Positions 26,823 to 35,978 are shown, counted from the stretch's first letter. The stretch is DNA of 64,000 bases from an uncultured Sutterella sp. (GCA_900545335.1 UQYP01000003.1:155109-219108), one strand, 5' to 3'. Translations and numbers: made by a program. Notes: generated by a model not told the origin, from the letters alone.

Positions 26823-26936
26823 AGCCTCTCTCCTAATCGTTTTATGCTTACCGTACAAGCACTGTTCGGTAACAGGGTCCATGTTATGAGCGAAACCCAA
26901 ACGATTAAAGAAAAATAAAAACCATTCCTATTGATT

Positions 26937-26951
26937 ATTAGTGAAACTAAT
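26937..26951. promoter_or_regulatory. Probable LysR operator upstream of the ureohydrolase
   Basis: ATTAGT-GAA-ACTAAT dyad containing T-N11-A, placed between LysR 4 and the ureohydrolase gene. Confidence 0.5.
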
Positions 26952-26953
26952 GG

Positions 26954-27949
26954 TTATTGGGACTCTTTAAGCCACGGTGCAAATTTAAGGAACTCTTTTT
27001 GAATGACTTCTAAATAGACACCTCTGCAAATCCTGGCGATTTCCTGCGCCTCCTGCTTATATTCATCTTTGCGGCAAACAACATAATACTTAAGCGAATT
27101 GTTCAGATTATCAAACGGCAACACTTTAAGCTTATGTTCGTCGTAGGAGGTAGCTGTCAAACTCAGAGGCCGTGTAATACTCCAACCGAGTCCCATCTTA
27201 ATCATTTCAACTAAAACGGAGTCGGACTGAACTTCATATTGACTTTGAAAATGGATATCAAAGCTTGAAAACATGCGTTCGTTTAATCTTGCTCCGCCGC
27301 TGCCGCTCGCTGATGCAATCATGGGCAAGCCGCAGCAAAGCAGATCGTCAAGCGTCCATCGGCTTTTTTGTTTTGCCAATTCCGCGGGCAGTAATAACAC
27401 GGATGGTTCTTCAAAAATGAATTGCCGTGTCAGCCCACCTATTTCTTCAAAAGCTTCGCAAATAAAAATGACATCGAGTTGCCTATTGATTAATTTTTCA
27501 ACCAGCACTTCGGAACTCGCAGTGACTTGAACGAACTTTGAAACTTTTCCGGCAAAAGACTGGGCTACGGGCGGAGCAACAAAACGGCTCGTTGACTCTG
27601 TACACCCAAAATGAATGGTAGGCTTTAAATAATTTTGTGATCTAACCTGTTTGATGCTTTCTTCAATTTTCAGAACATGATCGAAAATATCCTCGTACAA
27701 AGCTTTCGCATCGGCAGTGGGTCTGATCGGGCGTTGGGAGCGGTCAAATAAGGTGATCTGAAGATGATCTTCGAGTTTTTTGATAGCTTTGGATAACGCC
27801 GACTGCGTAACGCCCAGTCTTTTGGCCGTTAAACTGAAATTTCGCAGTTCATAAAGAATGAGAAAAGCATTCCATTGCTCGTTTAACGAGTAGATGGTTG
27901 TTCTCTCGGCAAAATGAATCAGTCTCGCAGATGTTTTTTCAGGCACCAT
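26954..27949 (-). CDS. LysR-family transcriptional regulator 4
   Basis: Helix-turn-helix FSLTAKRLGVTQSALSKAIKKLE, LFDRSQRPIRPT linker and LysR effector domain; 331 residues. Its start overlaps the end of the EamA transporter gene by 11 bp, so it is translated from the same transcript. The ureohydrolase gene with its dyad lies immediately downstream and is the likeliest target, along with the transporter/lyase operon of which it forms the end. Confidence 0.92.
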   Translation of the reverse strand: MVPEKTSARLIHFAERTTIYSLNEQWNAFLILYELRNFSLTAKRLGVTQSALSKAIKKLEDHLQITLFDRSQRPIRPTADAKALYEDIFDHVLKIEESIKQVRSQNYLKPTIHFGCTESTSRFVAPPVAQSFAGKVSKFVQVTASSEVLVEKLINRQLDVIFICEAFEEIGGLTRQFIFEEPSVLLLPAELAKQKSRWTLDDLLCCGLPMIASASGSGGARLNERMFSSFDIHFQSQYEVQSDSVLVEMIKMGLGWSITRPLSLTATSYDEHKLKVLPFDNLNNSLKYYVVCRKDEYKQEAQEIARICRGVYLEVIQKEFLKFAPWLKESQ

Positions 27950-28823
27950 GTTTTTCCCGTTTGTTTTCTCCGATCAATAAAACAATAATAGAGAAAAAGA
28001 TAAGTGCAATGCCGCTTAATGTGACAAAGCTTGAGTCTTCGTTTAAGAGGAAAATACCCCAGCACGCGGCCCCCATCGGTTCAGCCAGGCACAAGGTTGA
28101 TGCAACTGAAGGACTGATGTAACGCGTACCCGCTGACAGCAATGTAAAAGCGAATCCTGCTGTAAAAATCCCCAGTCCCAAGCAAACAAATAAGCCTCGA
28201 GGAGTAATAGTCCAGGCGACGGGGAAGATAAATAAAACCGGCAATAATGCGATGGCAATCAAAGAGAGAACAAACATTAAGGCCGCTTCCGCCCCGATGC
28301 TTTTTACTAACTTAGGACTCGCCGTAATGTAAGCTGCGTAAGTAAGGCCATCCATCAGTAATAAGAAGATATAAAACAATCGATCAATGTTTAACTGTAG
28401 ACCGTTAATGCAAGCAATACCTAGGATGGCCATTGTTGTAGCAACGTACCAGTCCCAGTGCGGGGATTTCTTAAAAAGAATTCGGGCTATGACTGCAGCC
28501 CATAACGGAGCACTGCCGATCGAGATAATGGCGCCGGCCGACACGCCGATATAGTACATCCCTGTAAAAAAGCACAGCTGGCCGATCAGTAAACAGATGG
28601 CACAGAATATCAACTCTTTTACGGGTAATGCTTTTAAATTCGTCGGGATCTTCTTCGTCGCCGCACACCAAAGGATTAAAAATACCGAACCCACGAGCAT
28701 TCTGGCTTCAGTGATGACAAAGGGAGTAGCTTCTTCGGGAGCAATAGCTTGCAAAGTACCGCTGATACTAAAGCAAAGAGCACTTAACAAAACAAGCAAT
28801 GACCCTTTAAATGTATTTGACAT
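27939..28823 (-). CDS. EamA/DMT family transporter 2
   Basis: A 294-residue protein with ten predicted membrane segments and two EamA repeats. It is co-directional with the aspartase-like pair upstream and overlaps the LysR 4 gene downstream. No Shine-Dalgarno is visible; instead a perfect 15-bp hairpin ends five bases before the ATG. A carrier for aspartate-related amino acids is a guess from context only. Confidence 0.85.
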   Translation of the reverse strand: MSNTFKGSLLVLLSALCFSISGTLQAIAPEEATPFVITEARMLVGSVFLILWCAATKKIPTNLKALPVKELIFCAICLLIGQLCFFTGMYYIGVSAGAIISIGSAPLWAAVIARILFKKSPHWDWYVATTMAILGIACINGLQLNIDRLFYIFLLLMDGLTYAAYITASPKLVKSIGAEAALMFVLSLIAIALLPVLFIFPVAWTITPRGLFVCLGLGIFTAGFAFTLLSAGTRYISPSVASTLCLAEPMGAACWGIFLLNEDSSFVTLSGIALIFFSIIVLLIGENKREKHGA

Positions 28824-28828
28824 ATTTC

Positions 28829-28863
28829 ACTGCATTGTCGAAAAATCATTTCGACAATGCAGT
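28829..28863 (-). other. Perfect 15-bp hairpin directly before the EamA 2 start
   Basis: ACTGCATTGTCGAAA pairs fully with TTTCGACAATGCAGT over a 5-nt loop, just after the lyase subunit B stop. It has no T tract, so it may limit or process the transcript and set the level of the transporter relative to the lyase genes. Confidence 0.6.
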
Positions 28864-28872
28864 CCTCCTTCG

Positions 28873-30204
28873 TTATTTTTTGTATTTAGACAATAAGTTT
28901 TTAACTTCAATCGGATTGCTCAGCCGATCAATATCCAAAATCTCGTCTAAAGCTTCCTGATCCATTAAACCTAATTTATGTGTAGCCTCTTTAATTGTCA
29001 GTCCTTCATTTTGGGCAAGCTTATAAGCTTGTTCGGCAGCATTATCGTCAGTAAATAAAGACAAAACGGTCGCCAATGCCAGAGAATCTTCAGCATGGTG
29101 ACGGTTATGTTCAGTATTGACAGTTATTCCTTTAATACAAAGGTTTGCAAAAGTGTCCATCGTTCTGGCTAAAAGATCGGCACTGTTCATCATTGCACGG
29201 ATGGGAACAAAGGAAGCGTGGTTGCCTTCGAGCCAGCCCGATTTCTGTGCAGTTGAAAGTCCGGCGTGGTTAGCGTCAACCTGATCGGCTGTGGTAAAGA
29301 CCATTTCAGCGATGACCGGATTGAGTTTGCCCGGCATAATCGAAGAGCCTGGAGCCACAGCCGGAACTGTGATTTCCTGCAAACCTGCTCTGGGACCGCT
29401 GCACATCATCCGAACATCACGAGCCACACGCCAAACGGCAGTTGATAAAGCCTGGACAAGTGCATGAGCTGTCAATAGACGCGAACAATCCATGACTGCA
29501 TCAAATGAATTTTCAAAAGAAGTCACAGAATATCCGTATATTTCAGACAGTAGTAAAGAGCTTTCCTTTGCCAGTTGATCATCGTAAAAGGCTAAAGTCC
29601 CCATCTCATTGATGCCAATCGCATTGAAATGGAACTCTTTTGCCTTCGTTTCGATTTCATTTTTTAATCTTCTGATGCCAAAGGCATAGCCGCAGAATTG
29701 CTCGCCCAGTGTCATCGGCAGATAATCCTGCAGGCCAAGGCGCCCTATTTTTACGGTTTGCTTAAATTCCCGAGCCTTGTTTTCAAGAACTTCGGTAAAA
29801 CGCTCGCATGAAGCGGCGAGCTTTTGAAGATTTTGACGAATAACGAGCTCATTAGCCGTAATGACAAAAGCGTTAGAGGAGGCGCAGCGGCTTAAAATCT
29901 TCTGCAGCCTTTCAATATCTCCCCCGCTCTTAATGCCCGTATTCAGAAGGATTTCGTTGTCGATCGCCTGCAGTAAGTAACCTTTTGAACCGGCATAGAC
30001 ACTGATTCCCAAAGAGCTCCAATTTTTCGATTCCAATGACTTTTCACAGGCCAGTATAAGGGTCTGCAAATCTTCTCCATCGAATCGTCCTAAATTGAGA
30101 GAGGCTTTGAGTGTTGCCTTTTTTACTGTAAACAGCGCGCGGACAAGTTTCGGGAAGTCTTTGTACTGATAACTTCTGATATTAAATTGGTTAATAGCGG
30201 TCAT
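28873..30204 (-). CDS. Aspartase/fumarase-like subunit B (catalytic-loop subunit)
   Basis: Fumarase/aspartase superfamily protein of 443 residues. The catalytic loop GSSIMPGKLNP is intact at 286-296, preceded by the aspartase-like SGPRAGLQEI. The substrate-binding regions are lost: the GTSxNMNxNE motif is replaced around residues 70-84, the QSTND motif reads ASSNA (108-112), and LQDAVP reads LQDYLP. The N-terminal segment with VPxxAYYG is absent. Start at 30204 with GAGGAAGAG upstream; it follows subunit A by 16 bp. It probably cannot act alone and is inferred to complement subunit A in a mixed oligomer. Confidence 0.8.
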   Translation of the reverse strand: MTAINQFNIRSYQYKDFPKLVRALFTVKKATLKASLNLGRFDGEDLQTLILACEKSLESKNWSSLGISVYAGSKGYLLQAIDNEILLNTGIKSGGDIERLQKILSRCASSNAFVITANELVIRQNLQKLAASCERFTEVLENKAREFKQTVKIGRLGLQDYLPMTLGEQFCGYAFGIRRLKNEIETKAKEFHFNAIGINEMGTLAFYDDQLAKESSLLLSEIYGYSVTSFENSFDAVMDCSRLLTAHALVQALSTAVWRVARDVRMMCSGPRAGLQEITVPAVAPGSSIMPGKLNPVIAEMVFTTADQVDANHAGLSTAQKSGWLEGNHASFVPIRAMMNSADLLARTMDTFANLCIKGITVNTEHNRHHAEDSLALATVLSLFTDDNAAEQAYKLAQNEGLTIKEATHKLGLMDQEALDEILDIDRLSNPIEVKNLLSKYKK

Positions 30205-30220
30205 TTTCTCTTCCTCGCAA

Positions 30221-31672
30221 CTAGTCAATATGTCTGATTTGCCCGTATCGACGGAACATTTCAACCATAGCTTCACGATCGGTGAGTTTATTGAGATCAA
30301 AAAGCTCATCAGCCACATCTTTATCTAAGAGCTTGTCTTCCAATGCGGCCGCTTTGCAGGAGATCCCTTCATTCCATGCTTTGTGTGCAATTTGAGTGCC
30401 GACGGTGTAACCGAATAAGGAGCTCACCATCGTGGCAAGCGAGGTGGACATCTCAGCATTTTCATGCACTTTTGATTCGTTGACCTTAATGCCTTTAATG
30501 CAGTGGTCGGTAAAAATTCTGAAGCCGTCGGCGATCGCGTGCAATGTTTCCATTGCGCCCATGAAGCTCGCGCTGTCAGTAATAGCTTCATCGCTGTCAT
30601 TTTCATTGACGGTTAATGCAGCAGCATGATCGGCGATGACAGACTGCTGCATAATCTGAAAGATCATTTCAGCAACGTAGGGATAGCTAAGGTAAGTTGT
30701 CTGCTCAGAAGGGGAGTAATCAGGCAGAATCAATTCACAAAAGCCGCTTCTCTTACCGGACGATAAAATACATAAATCGGCACAAATTCTTGCGGCAGCA
30801 AAAGTTAAAGCCCTCAGATAACCGCCGAGAATCATGCTGTGGTCGCAGTTTTGCATGCCATCAAAAGCGGCACTGTCTTTAATGACTTCTTCGTCCCAAC
30901 GGGGCCAATGGACCTCAAAGCCCACCACTTTGGAAAGATTTTCCATAATGTGATCGGCATAACCGGGCTGCTGCCCCATGCCGGTCCCCACTGCGGTTGC
31001 TCCGAGGACAACCTCTTTAAAATCCTCACGGTAAATTTCCAGCTTTTTACGACAGCGGTAAATCATGTGTTGCCAGCCGCCGAAAACCTGACCGAAAGTA
31101 TTGGGCACAGCATCCTGAAGACAGGTTCTGGCGATTCGAACGACATCTTTAAATTCAAGCGCTTTTTCTCCCAAGGCTTTTTCCAATGCCTTTGTGCTCT
31201 CAAGCGCTTCTCCGATCAGACGATATAAAACAATAAACTGTACTGTCGGGTACACGTCATTGGACGATTGACACATGTTGACGTGAGTATTCGGGTGAAC
31301 GGTGTCATAACCTTTGTGACCGGTGAGAATTTCGTTAGCTCGATTGGCCAACACTTCGTTCATATTCATGTTGGCGCCTGTACCGTGGGAGCGCCAAATA
31401 TTGATCGGGAATTGATCGGCAAAATGACCTGCAATGACTTCGTCGCAAGCCTGAACGATAGCGTCTGCTTTATGCTTTTCTAATGCCCCGATCTGAGCAT
31501 TAGTCATTGCGCAGGCTTTTTTAATTTCAGCTAAAGCTCGAATCACTTCCGGTAATTCGTTAAAGGTGTGATCCGTGACAGCGTGATTGTGCTTGCAGCG
31601 TACGGTCTGGATGCCGTAATAGGCTTCATCAGGCACCGGCATTTCACCAAGTGAGTCTTTTTCTAATCTCAT
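30221..31672 (-). CDS. Aspartase/fumarase-like subunit A (substrate-binding subunit)
   Basis: Superfamily member of 483 residues, full-length by comparison with aspartase. Intact: VPDEAYYGIQTVR (13-25), GTGANMNMNE (97-106), HPNTHVNMCQSSND (126-139), TCLQDAVP (183-190) and ATAVGTG. The expected GSSxMPxKxN loop with the catalytic Ser is absent; the region 316-332 reads LPDYSPSEQTTYLSYPY. In this superfamily each active site is built from three subunits, so a protein without the loop needs a partner that supplies it; the adjacent gene codes one. Upstream lie asparaginase and a 13-bp palindrome. Aspartate as substrate is inferred from aspartase likeness and context. Confidence 0.82.
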   Translation of the reverse strand: MRLEKDSLGEMPVPDEAYYGIQTVRCKHNHAVTDHTFNELPEVIRALAEIKKACAMTNAQIGALEKHKADAIVQACDEVIAGHFADQFPINIWRSHGTGANMNMNEVLANRANEILTGHKGYDTVHPNTHVNMCQSSNDVYPTVQFIVLYRLIGEALESTKALEKALGEKALEFKDVVRIARTCLQDAVPNTFGQVFGGWQHMIYRCRKKLEIYREDFKEVVLGATAVGTGMGQQPGYADHIMENLSKVVGFEVHWPRWDEEVIKDSAAFDGMQNCDHSMILGGYLRALTFAAARICADLCILSSGKRSGFCELILPDYSPSEQTTYLSYPYVAEMIFQIMQQSVIADHAAALTVNENDSDEAITDSASFMGAMETLHAIADGFRIFTDHCIKGIKVNESKVHENAEMSTSLATMVSSLFGYTVGTQIAHKAWNEGISCKAAALEDKLLDKDVADELFDLNKLTDREAMVEMFRRYGQIRHID

Positions 31673-31750
31673 AAGTCACTCCCGGAGTTAAACAATTTCT
31701 CTAATTATCAGGCTGGAAGTCTTTATTAATAAACCTAATGGAATATAAGA

Positions 31751-31763
31751 ACTATTTAATAGT
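31751..31763. promoter_or_regulatory. Palindrome upstream of the aspartase-like pair
   Basis: ACTATT-T-AATAGT, a perfect 13-bp palindrome about 80 bp before the subunit A start; a candidate operator in the promoter region between the asparaginase terminator and subunit A. Confidence 0.4.
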
Positions 31764-31786
31764 CTAAAAAGGAATAGTTAGTCCTG

Positions 31787-31816
31787 AAAAATTGGCCCCG
31801 AGCGTTTCGAGGCCAA
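31787..31816 (-). terminator. Intrinsic terminator after asparaginase
   Basis: TTGGCC and GGCCAA outer arms with CCGAGCGTTTCGA inside; on the minus strand TTTTT follows. It separates ansB from the aspartase-like pair. Confidence 0.75.
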
Positions 31817-31836
31817 AATTGTCAGATCAGAAAAAA

Positions 31837-32889
31837 TTAGTAGGTATCAAAAATCTTTTGAATTTCCTTCGGATCTTTCGTTTGTGTTAAAGCCAACTGC
31901 AGCAAAATACGGGCTTTTTGCGGGTTAAGCGTATTAGATTCCAAGAATCCCATGTCGCTCCATTCCTGCAGGCTCTTGGTTGTCACACCATTGCCGACTC
32001 GGGCAGAGCGAACGACCACGACACCTTTCTTGACAGCTTCAGCTAAGCCGGGGGTCGTATTCTTATGGATGGAACCGTTACCGGTGCCGGCATGAATGAT
32101 GCCCTTGGCGCCAAGCTTCACGGCAGCGTCAACCAATCCGCGGTCATCATTGACGTGTGAGTAAACAATATCCACACGGGGCAATTCCTTGATCTTGGAA
32201 ACGTCAAACTGTGACTTATAGGTGTGAAGCTTCAGACTTTCTTTAAAGAACTGGGGTTTGCCGTCGGCAATGTAGCCCAAGTAGCCGAGCTCAGGAGCCT
32301 TAAAGGTCGACACAGTCGTTGTGTTAGTCTTCGTGACATCGCGGGCGCCGTTAATTTCATCGTTCATCGCGACTAAAACGCCTTTACCCTTAGCATCATC
32401 AGAGGTGGCGACTTTGACGGCGTTTAAGAGATTTACCGGACCGTCAGCAGAAATAGCTGTTGCAGGACGCATGGCACCAACCAACACAACCGGTTTTTCG
32501 CTTCTAACTGTTAAATTAAGGAAATAAGCTGTTTCTTCAAGCGTATCGGTCCCGTGAGTAATCACGATACCCTTAACGTCTTTTTGTTTGAGCAGTTCGT
32601 TGCAGCGTTTGGCTAAAGTGAGCAAAACATCATCGGTCATGTTTTCAGAACCGATATTAACAATTTGCTCGCCGGATACGTTCGCAATTTCTTTAATAGC
32701 GGGAACAGCGTCAATCAATGTTTGAATAGCTAAATCACCGGCTTTATAGCCCGTCATTTGCGTAGAGGAAGCTGCGGTGCCGGCAATTGTGCCGCCTGTA
32801 GCCAAGATTTTGACTCCGGGCAATTCTGCCGCAAAAGCCGAAGCAGCAAACATTGAACAAAGGGCCATTGCAACAAATGTTTTCTTCAT
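31837..32889 (-). CDS. ansB: Periplasmic type II L-asparaginase
   Basis: Hydrolyses asparagine to aspartate and ammonia in the periplasm. A signal peptide is clear (KK, hydrophobic core, cleavage after AFA-A near residue 20). Catalytic motifs: LATGGTIAGTA near the N-terminus and VITHGTDTLEETAYF in the middle, with GAMRPATAISADGPVN. The length of 350 residues fits type II enzymes. AGGAGATAGG lies before the ATG. The product aspartate can be taken up by a Dcu carrier and deaminated by an aspartase, both encoded in this window. Confidence 0.94.
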   Translation of the reverse strand: MKKTFVAMALCSMFAASAFAAELPGVKILATGGTIAGTAASSTQMTGYKAGDLAIQTLIDAVPAIKEIANVSGEQIVNIGSENMTDDVLLTLAKRCNELLKQKDVKGIVITHGTDTLEETAYFLNLTVRSEKPVVLVGAMRPATAISADGPVNLLNAVKVATSDDAKGKGVLVAMNDEINGARDVTKTNTTTVSTFKAPELGYLGYIADGKPQFFKESLKLHTYKSQFDVSKIKELPRVDIVYSHVNDDRGLVDAAVKLGAKGIIHAGTGNGSIHKNTTPGLAEAVKKGVVVVRSARVGNGVTTKSLQEWSDMGFLESNTLNPQKARILLQLALTQTKDPKEIQKIFDTY

Positions 32890-33045
32890 TCCTATCTCCT
32901 AACGAAAGGTTGGTCATACAACTCCATTTTTGAAGTTGAACCTCTTTAGAAGAAAGGACAATCGATATAACCAAAACTTATTTCCCGAATCAGATTTGGT
33001 TAATTGAATATAGTTTTAGGAATGAGGAAAGGAAGATCTGAAAGA

Positions 33046-33134
33046 TGGTGCGGGGAATCGGACTCGAACCGACACGCCTTTTAGTCGGCGTCAGGACCTA
33101 AACCTGGTGCGTCTACCAATTTCGCCATCCCCGC
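33046..33134 (-). tRNA. tRNA-Leu (TAG)
   Basis: GCGGGGA / TCCCCGC acceptor stem, long variable arm, anticodon loop TTTAGGT with anticodon TAG, and a genome-encoded CCA end. Confidence 0.93.
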
Positions 33135-33241
33135 ACACGGGTTATGGATTGTACATGAAAAAATTTTTCAGTACCTCTCGTAAGGAAATACTTAACGCAC
33201 AATGTAGAATGAAGAAAAACCTTTAATAAGGAACCTCTACA

Positions 33242-34387
33242 ATGTTTAATTTCGTTTTCCAGAATACAACGAAGCTCGTTTTCGGTCGCGGTCAGATCGC
33301 CCAACTCAAGAACTTAATTCCAATAGATCAGAAGGTATTGATTACGTTCGGCGGCGGCAGTGTAAAAAGAAACGGCGTCTATGACCAAGTTAAAGAGGCA
33401 CTTAAAGAACACACGGTAGTGGAATTTTGGGGCATTGAACCCAATCCTGCTGTCGAAACGCTTAGAAACGCTGTTAAGGTCGGGTTAGAAGAAAAAGTTG
33501 ATTTGATTTTGGCCGTTGGCGGCGGTTCTGTTTTGGACGGTACTAAATTAATTGCAGCCGGTATTGCCGAGCCTCAGAAAGATCCCTGGGAAATCGTCAA
33601 AGAGGGGACGGCTACAAAACAGATTCCTTTTGCAAGCGTCATGACGCTGCCTGCAACGGGCTCCGAAATGAATAACGGCGCGGTGATTTCCTGCCACGAA
33701 ACCAAAGAAAAGTTTGCTTTCCGCGGTGACTATCCGACATTTTCCATTTTGGATCCTGAAAGTACCTACTCTTTGCCGAAACATCAGATTGCCTGCAGTC
33801 TCGCTGATATCGTAGTGCATTGCTTTGAGCAATACATGACCACACCGGGGCAAAACAGGGTGTTGGACAGATGGGCTGAAGGCGTCATCGCCACCGCTAT
33901 GGAAATAGCTCCGCTCATTTTAAAAGACCAGCATAACTATGATCTGATGTGTGACTATATGTTCAGCGCTACGATGGCTTTGAATAACTTCATCAGAATG
34001 GGCATTACCCAAGACTGGAGCACTCACCAGATCGGTCACGAGCTGACCGCCCTCTGCGGAGTAACCCATGGTGAATCTCTGGCTATCGTTTATCCCGGAA
34101 CACTTCAAGTGTTGCGTGAACAAAAGAAGGCAAAAATTCTTCAGTTCGGTTCTCGCGTACTCGGTATTACTGAAGGAAGCGATGATGAGAAGATCGACGA
34201 AGTGATCCGTCGCATCGAAAGCTTCTTCAGCTCTCTGGGATTGGCTACTCGATTGTCTCAAAAAAAGATCGGTATGGAGGTTGTAGAAGAAATCGCTTCC
34301 CGCTTTAACCGAAGAGGCGTTCACTTCGGTGAAGCCAAAAATGTCACGGGCGATGTTGCTAGACAAATTCTGATCAACAGACTTTAA
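33242..34387 (+). CDS. Iron-containing alcohol dehydrogenase, YqhD-like
   Basis: Group III metal-dependent alcohol/aldehyde oxidoreductase. Seen: the NAD(P)-binding GGGSVLDGTK, the metal-ligand region DIVVHCFEQY and the HQIGHELTALCGVTHG motif; 381 residues. Such enzymes reduce aldehydes with NADPH or oxidise alcohols. It is single, with its own terminator, between tRNA-Leu and tig. Substrate not determinable. Confidence 0.9.
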   Translation: MFNFVFQNTTKLVFGRGQIAQLKNLIPIDQKVLITFGGGSVKRNGVYDQVKEALKEHTVVEFWGIEPNPAVETLRNAVKVGLEEKVDLILAVGGGSVLDGTKLIAAGIAEPQKDPWEIVKEGTATKQIPFASVMTLPATGSEMNNGAVISCHETKEKFAFRGDYPTFSILDPESTYSLPKHQIACSLADIVVHCFEQYMTTPGQNRVLDRWAEGVIATAMEIAPLILKDQHNYDLMCDYMFSATMALNNFIRMGITQDWSTHQIGHELTALCGVTHGESLAIVYPGTLQVLREQKKAKILQFGSRVLGITEGSDDEKIDEVIRRIESFFSSLGLATRLSQKKIGMEVVEEIASRFNRRGVHFGEAKNVTGDVARQILINRL

Positions 34388-34395
34388 CTTTAAAA

Positions 34396-34438
34396 TTAAA
34401 GGGTTACAAAACATTCTTAAGTAACCCTTTAATATTTT
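34396..34438 (+). terminator. Intrinsic terminator after the alcohol dehydrogenase
   Basis: TTAAAGGGTTAC / GTAACCCTTTAA stem over a 13-nt loop, followed by TATTTTG. Confidence 0.8.
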
Positions 34439-34652
34439 GATTGTTCGAAATGCTTGTACTAGCCTTGATGCAAGTTGCAATTATTTGCGTGAAATCACAA
34501 TTTTGGCTTCGCAATGGCTATAATCAAGCGTTTTTGTGCGAAAAGTGACTTTTTGCACCGATTACATTTTTATATTGGGCGGGGAGTTAATCCCTCACAA
34601 TTGAACCGTTCGGAATGACCGATCATTTCGGACACTTTATTAATAGTAGAAA

Positions 34653-35954
34653 ATGACTGAAAAAGAAACCACTAAGAGTTCTTTGGAACGTACCCTTGAC
34701 CTGACGATTTCTGCCGAACAATTGAAGGCTGATACGGAAACTATCCTGAAGCGCCGCGCTAAGACCGCTAAGGCTCACGGCTTCCGTCCGGGCAAGGTTC
34801 CGATGAAAATGGTCCGTGAAATGTACGGTGCTCAAGCCTACATGGACGCTATGAACCACCTGATCGGTCAAGCCTATGAAAAGGCCGTTGAAGAAGCAGG
34901 CCTGAAGGTTGCCGGTGCTCCTGAAATCGCTCCCAAGGGCGAAATCAAGGATGACGCCGATCCTCAATTTACGGCTACTGTTGAAGTCTTCCCTGAAGTG
35001 GAAGTGCCCGATTTGAAGGATGTCGAATTAAAGCGCTTTGTTTGTGACGTTACCGACACTGAAGTCGAAAAGACGCTTGAAATCATGCGCAAGCAGCGTG
35101 CTGTCTACGAAGCCGAAGAAAACGGTGAAGCTGCTGAAGACAAGCGCGTGACGATTAATTTCGTCGGTAAGTTGGACGGTACGCCTTTTGAAGGCGGCAC
35201 GGCCAACGGTTTTGCTTTCGTGATCGGCGCAGGCCAAATGCTCCCTGACTTTGAAAAGGGTGTCATGGGCATGAAGACCGGTGAAAAGAAGACGTTTGAA
35301 ATGACGTTCCCTGCCGACTACGTTGAAAAGCTTGCCGGCAAGACCGTTGAATTCGAAGTCGAACTCACGAAGGTTGAAGTCGCTAAGCTGCCCGAAATCG
35401 ATGACGAATTCGCTAAGAAGCTCGGCATCAATGACGGTGTGGCCAAGATGCGTGAAGAAATCGCTGCCAACTTGAAGCGTGAAGTGAAGGCCCGCATCAC
35501 GCAGCAAACCAAGGACGGCGTGATGAACGCTTTGAACGATGCCTGCCACTTCGATCTGCCGAAGGCTTTGGTTTCTGAAGAACAACAGGCTTTGGCTCGC
35601 GGCTTTGAGCAAAACATGTCTGCTCGCGGCATGGATCCGAAGCAGCACAAGATCCCCGTTGAAATGTTCAAGGAACAGGCTGAACGCCGCGTGCGTCTCG
35701 GTTTGTTGGTGAACGCTTTGGTTGAAAAAGAAAAGCTCACCCCGACCAAGGAAGAAGTGGAAGCTCACGTGGCTGACTTGGCTGCCAGCTACGAGGATCC
35801 GGAAGAAGTCAAGAAGTGGTTCATGGGGGACGCTCGCCGCATGAATGACGCTCAAGCTTACGTTCTCGAAAACAAGATTACGGAATGGGCTTTGAGCAAG
35901 GCTAAGACCACGGAAGAAAAAGTCGAATTCGACAAGTTGATGGGTGGTCTTTAA
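34653..35954 (+). CDS. tig: Trigger factor
   Basis: Ribosome-bound chaperone and peptidyl-prolyl isomerase. N-terminal ribosome-binding domain with AHGFRPGKVPMKMVREMYG, the FKBP-type domain (NFVGKLDGTPFEGG, about residues 167-180) and a helical C-terminal arm; 433 residues. Strong codon bias points to high expression. A TATAAT at 34519-34524 is a likely -10. First gene of the tig-clpP-clpX-lon block. Confidence 0.96.
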   Translation: MTEKETTKSSLERTLDLTISAEQLKADTETILKRRAKTAKAHGFRPGKVPMKMVREMYGAQAYMDAMNHLIGQAYEKAVEEAGLKVAGAPEIAPKGEIKDDADPQFTATVEVFPEVEVPDLKDVELKRFVCDVTDTEVEKTLEIMRKQRAVYEAEENGEAAEDKRVTINFVGKLDGTPFEGGTANGFAFVIGAGQMLPDFEKGVMGMKTGEKKTFEMTFPADYVEKLAGKTVEFEVELTKVEVAKLPEIDDEFAKKLGINDGVAKMREEIAANLKREVKARITQQTKDGVMNALNDACHFDLPKALVSEEQQALARGFEQNMSARGMDPKQHKIPVEMFKEQAERRVRLGLLVNALVEKEKLTPTKEEVEAHVADLAASYEDPEEVKKWFMGDARRMNDAQAYVLENKITEWALSKAKTTEEKVEFDKLMGGL

Positions 35955-35978
35955 TTCCCGAATTGAAGGAAAATTGCA

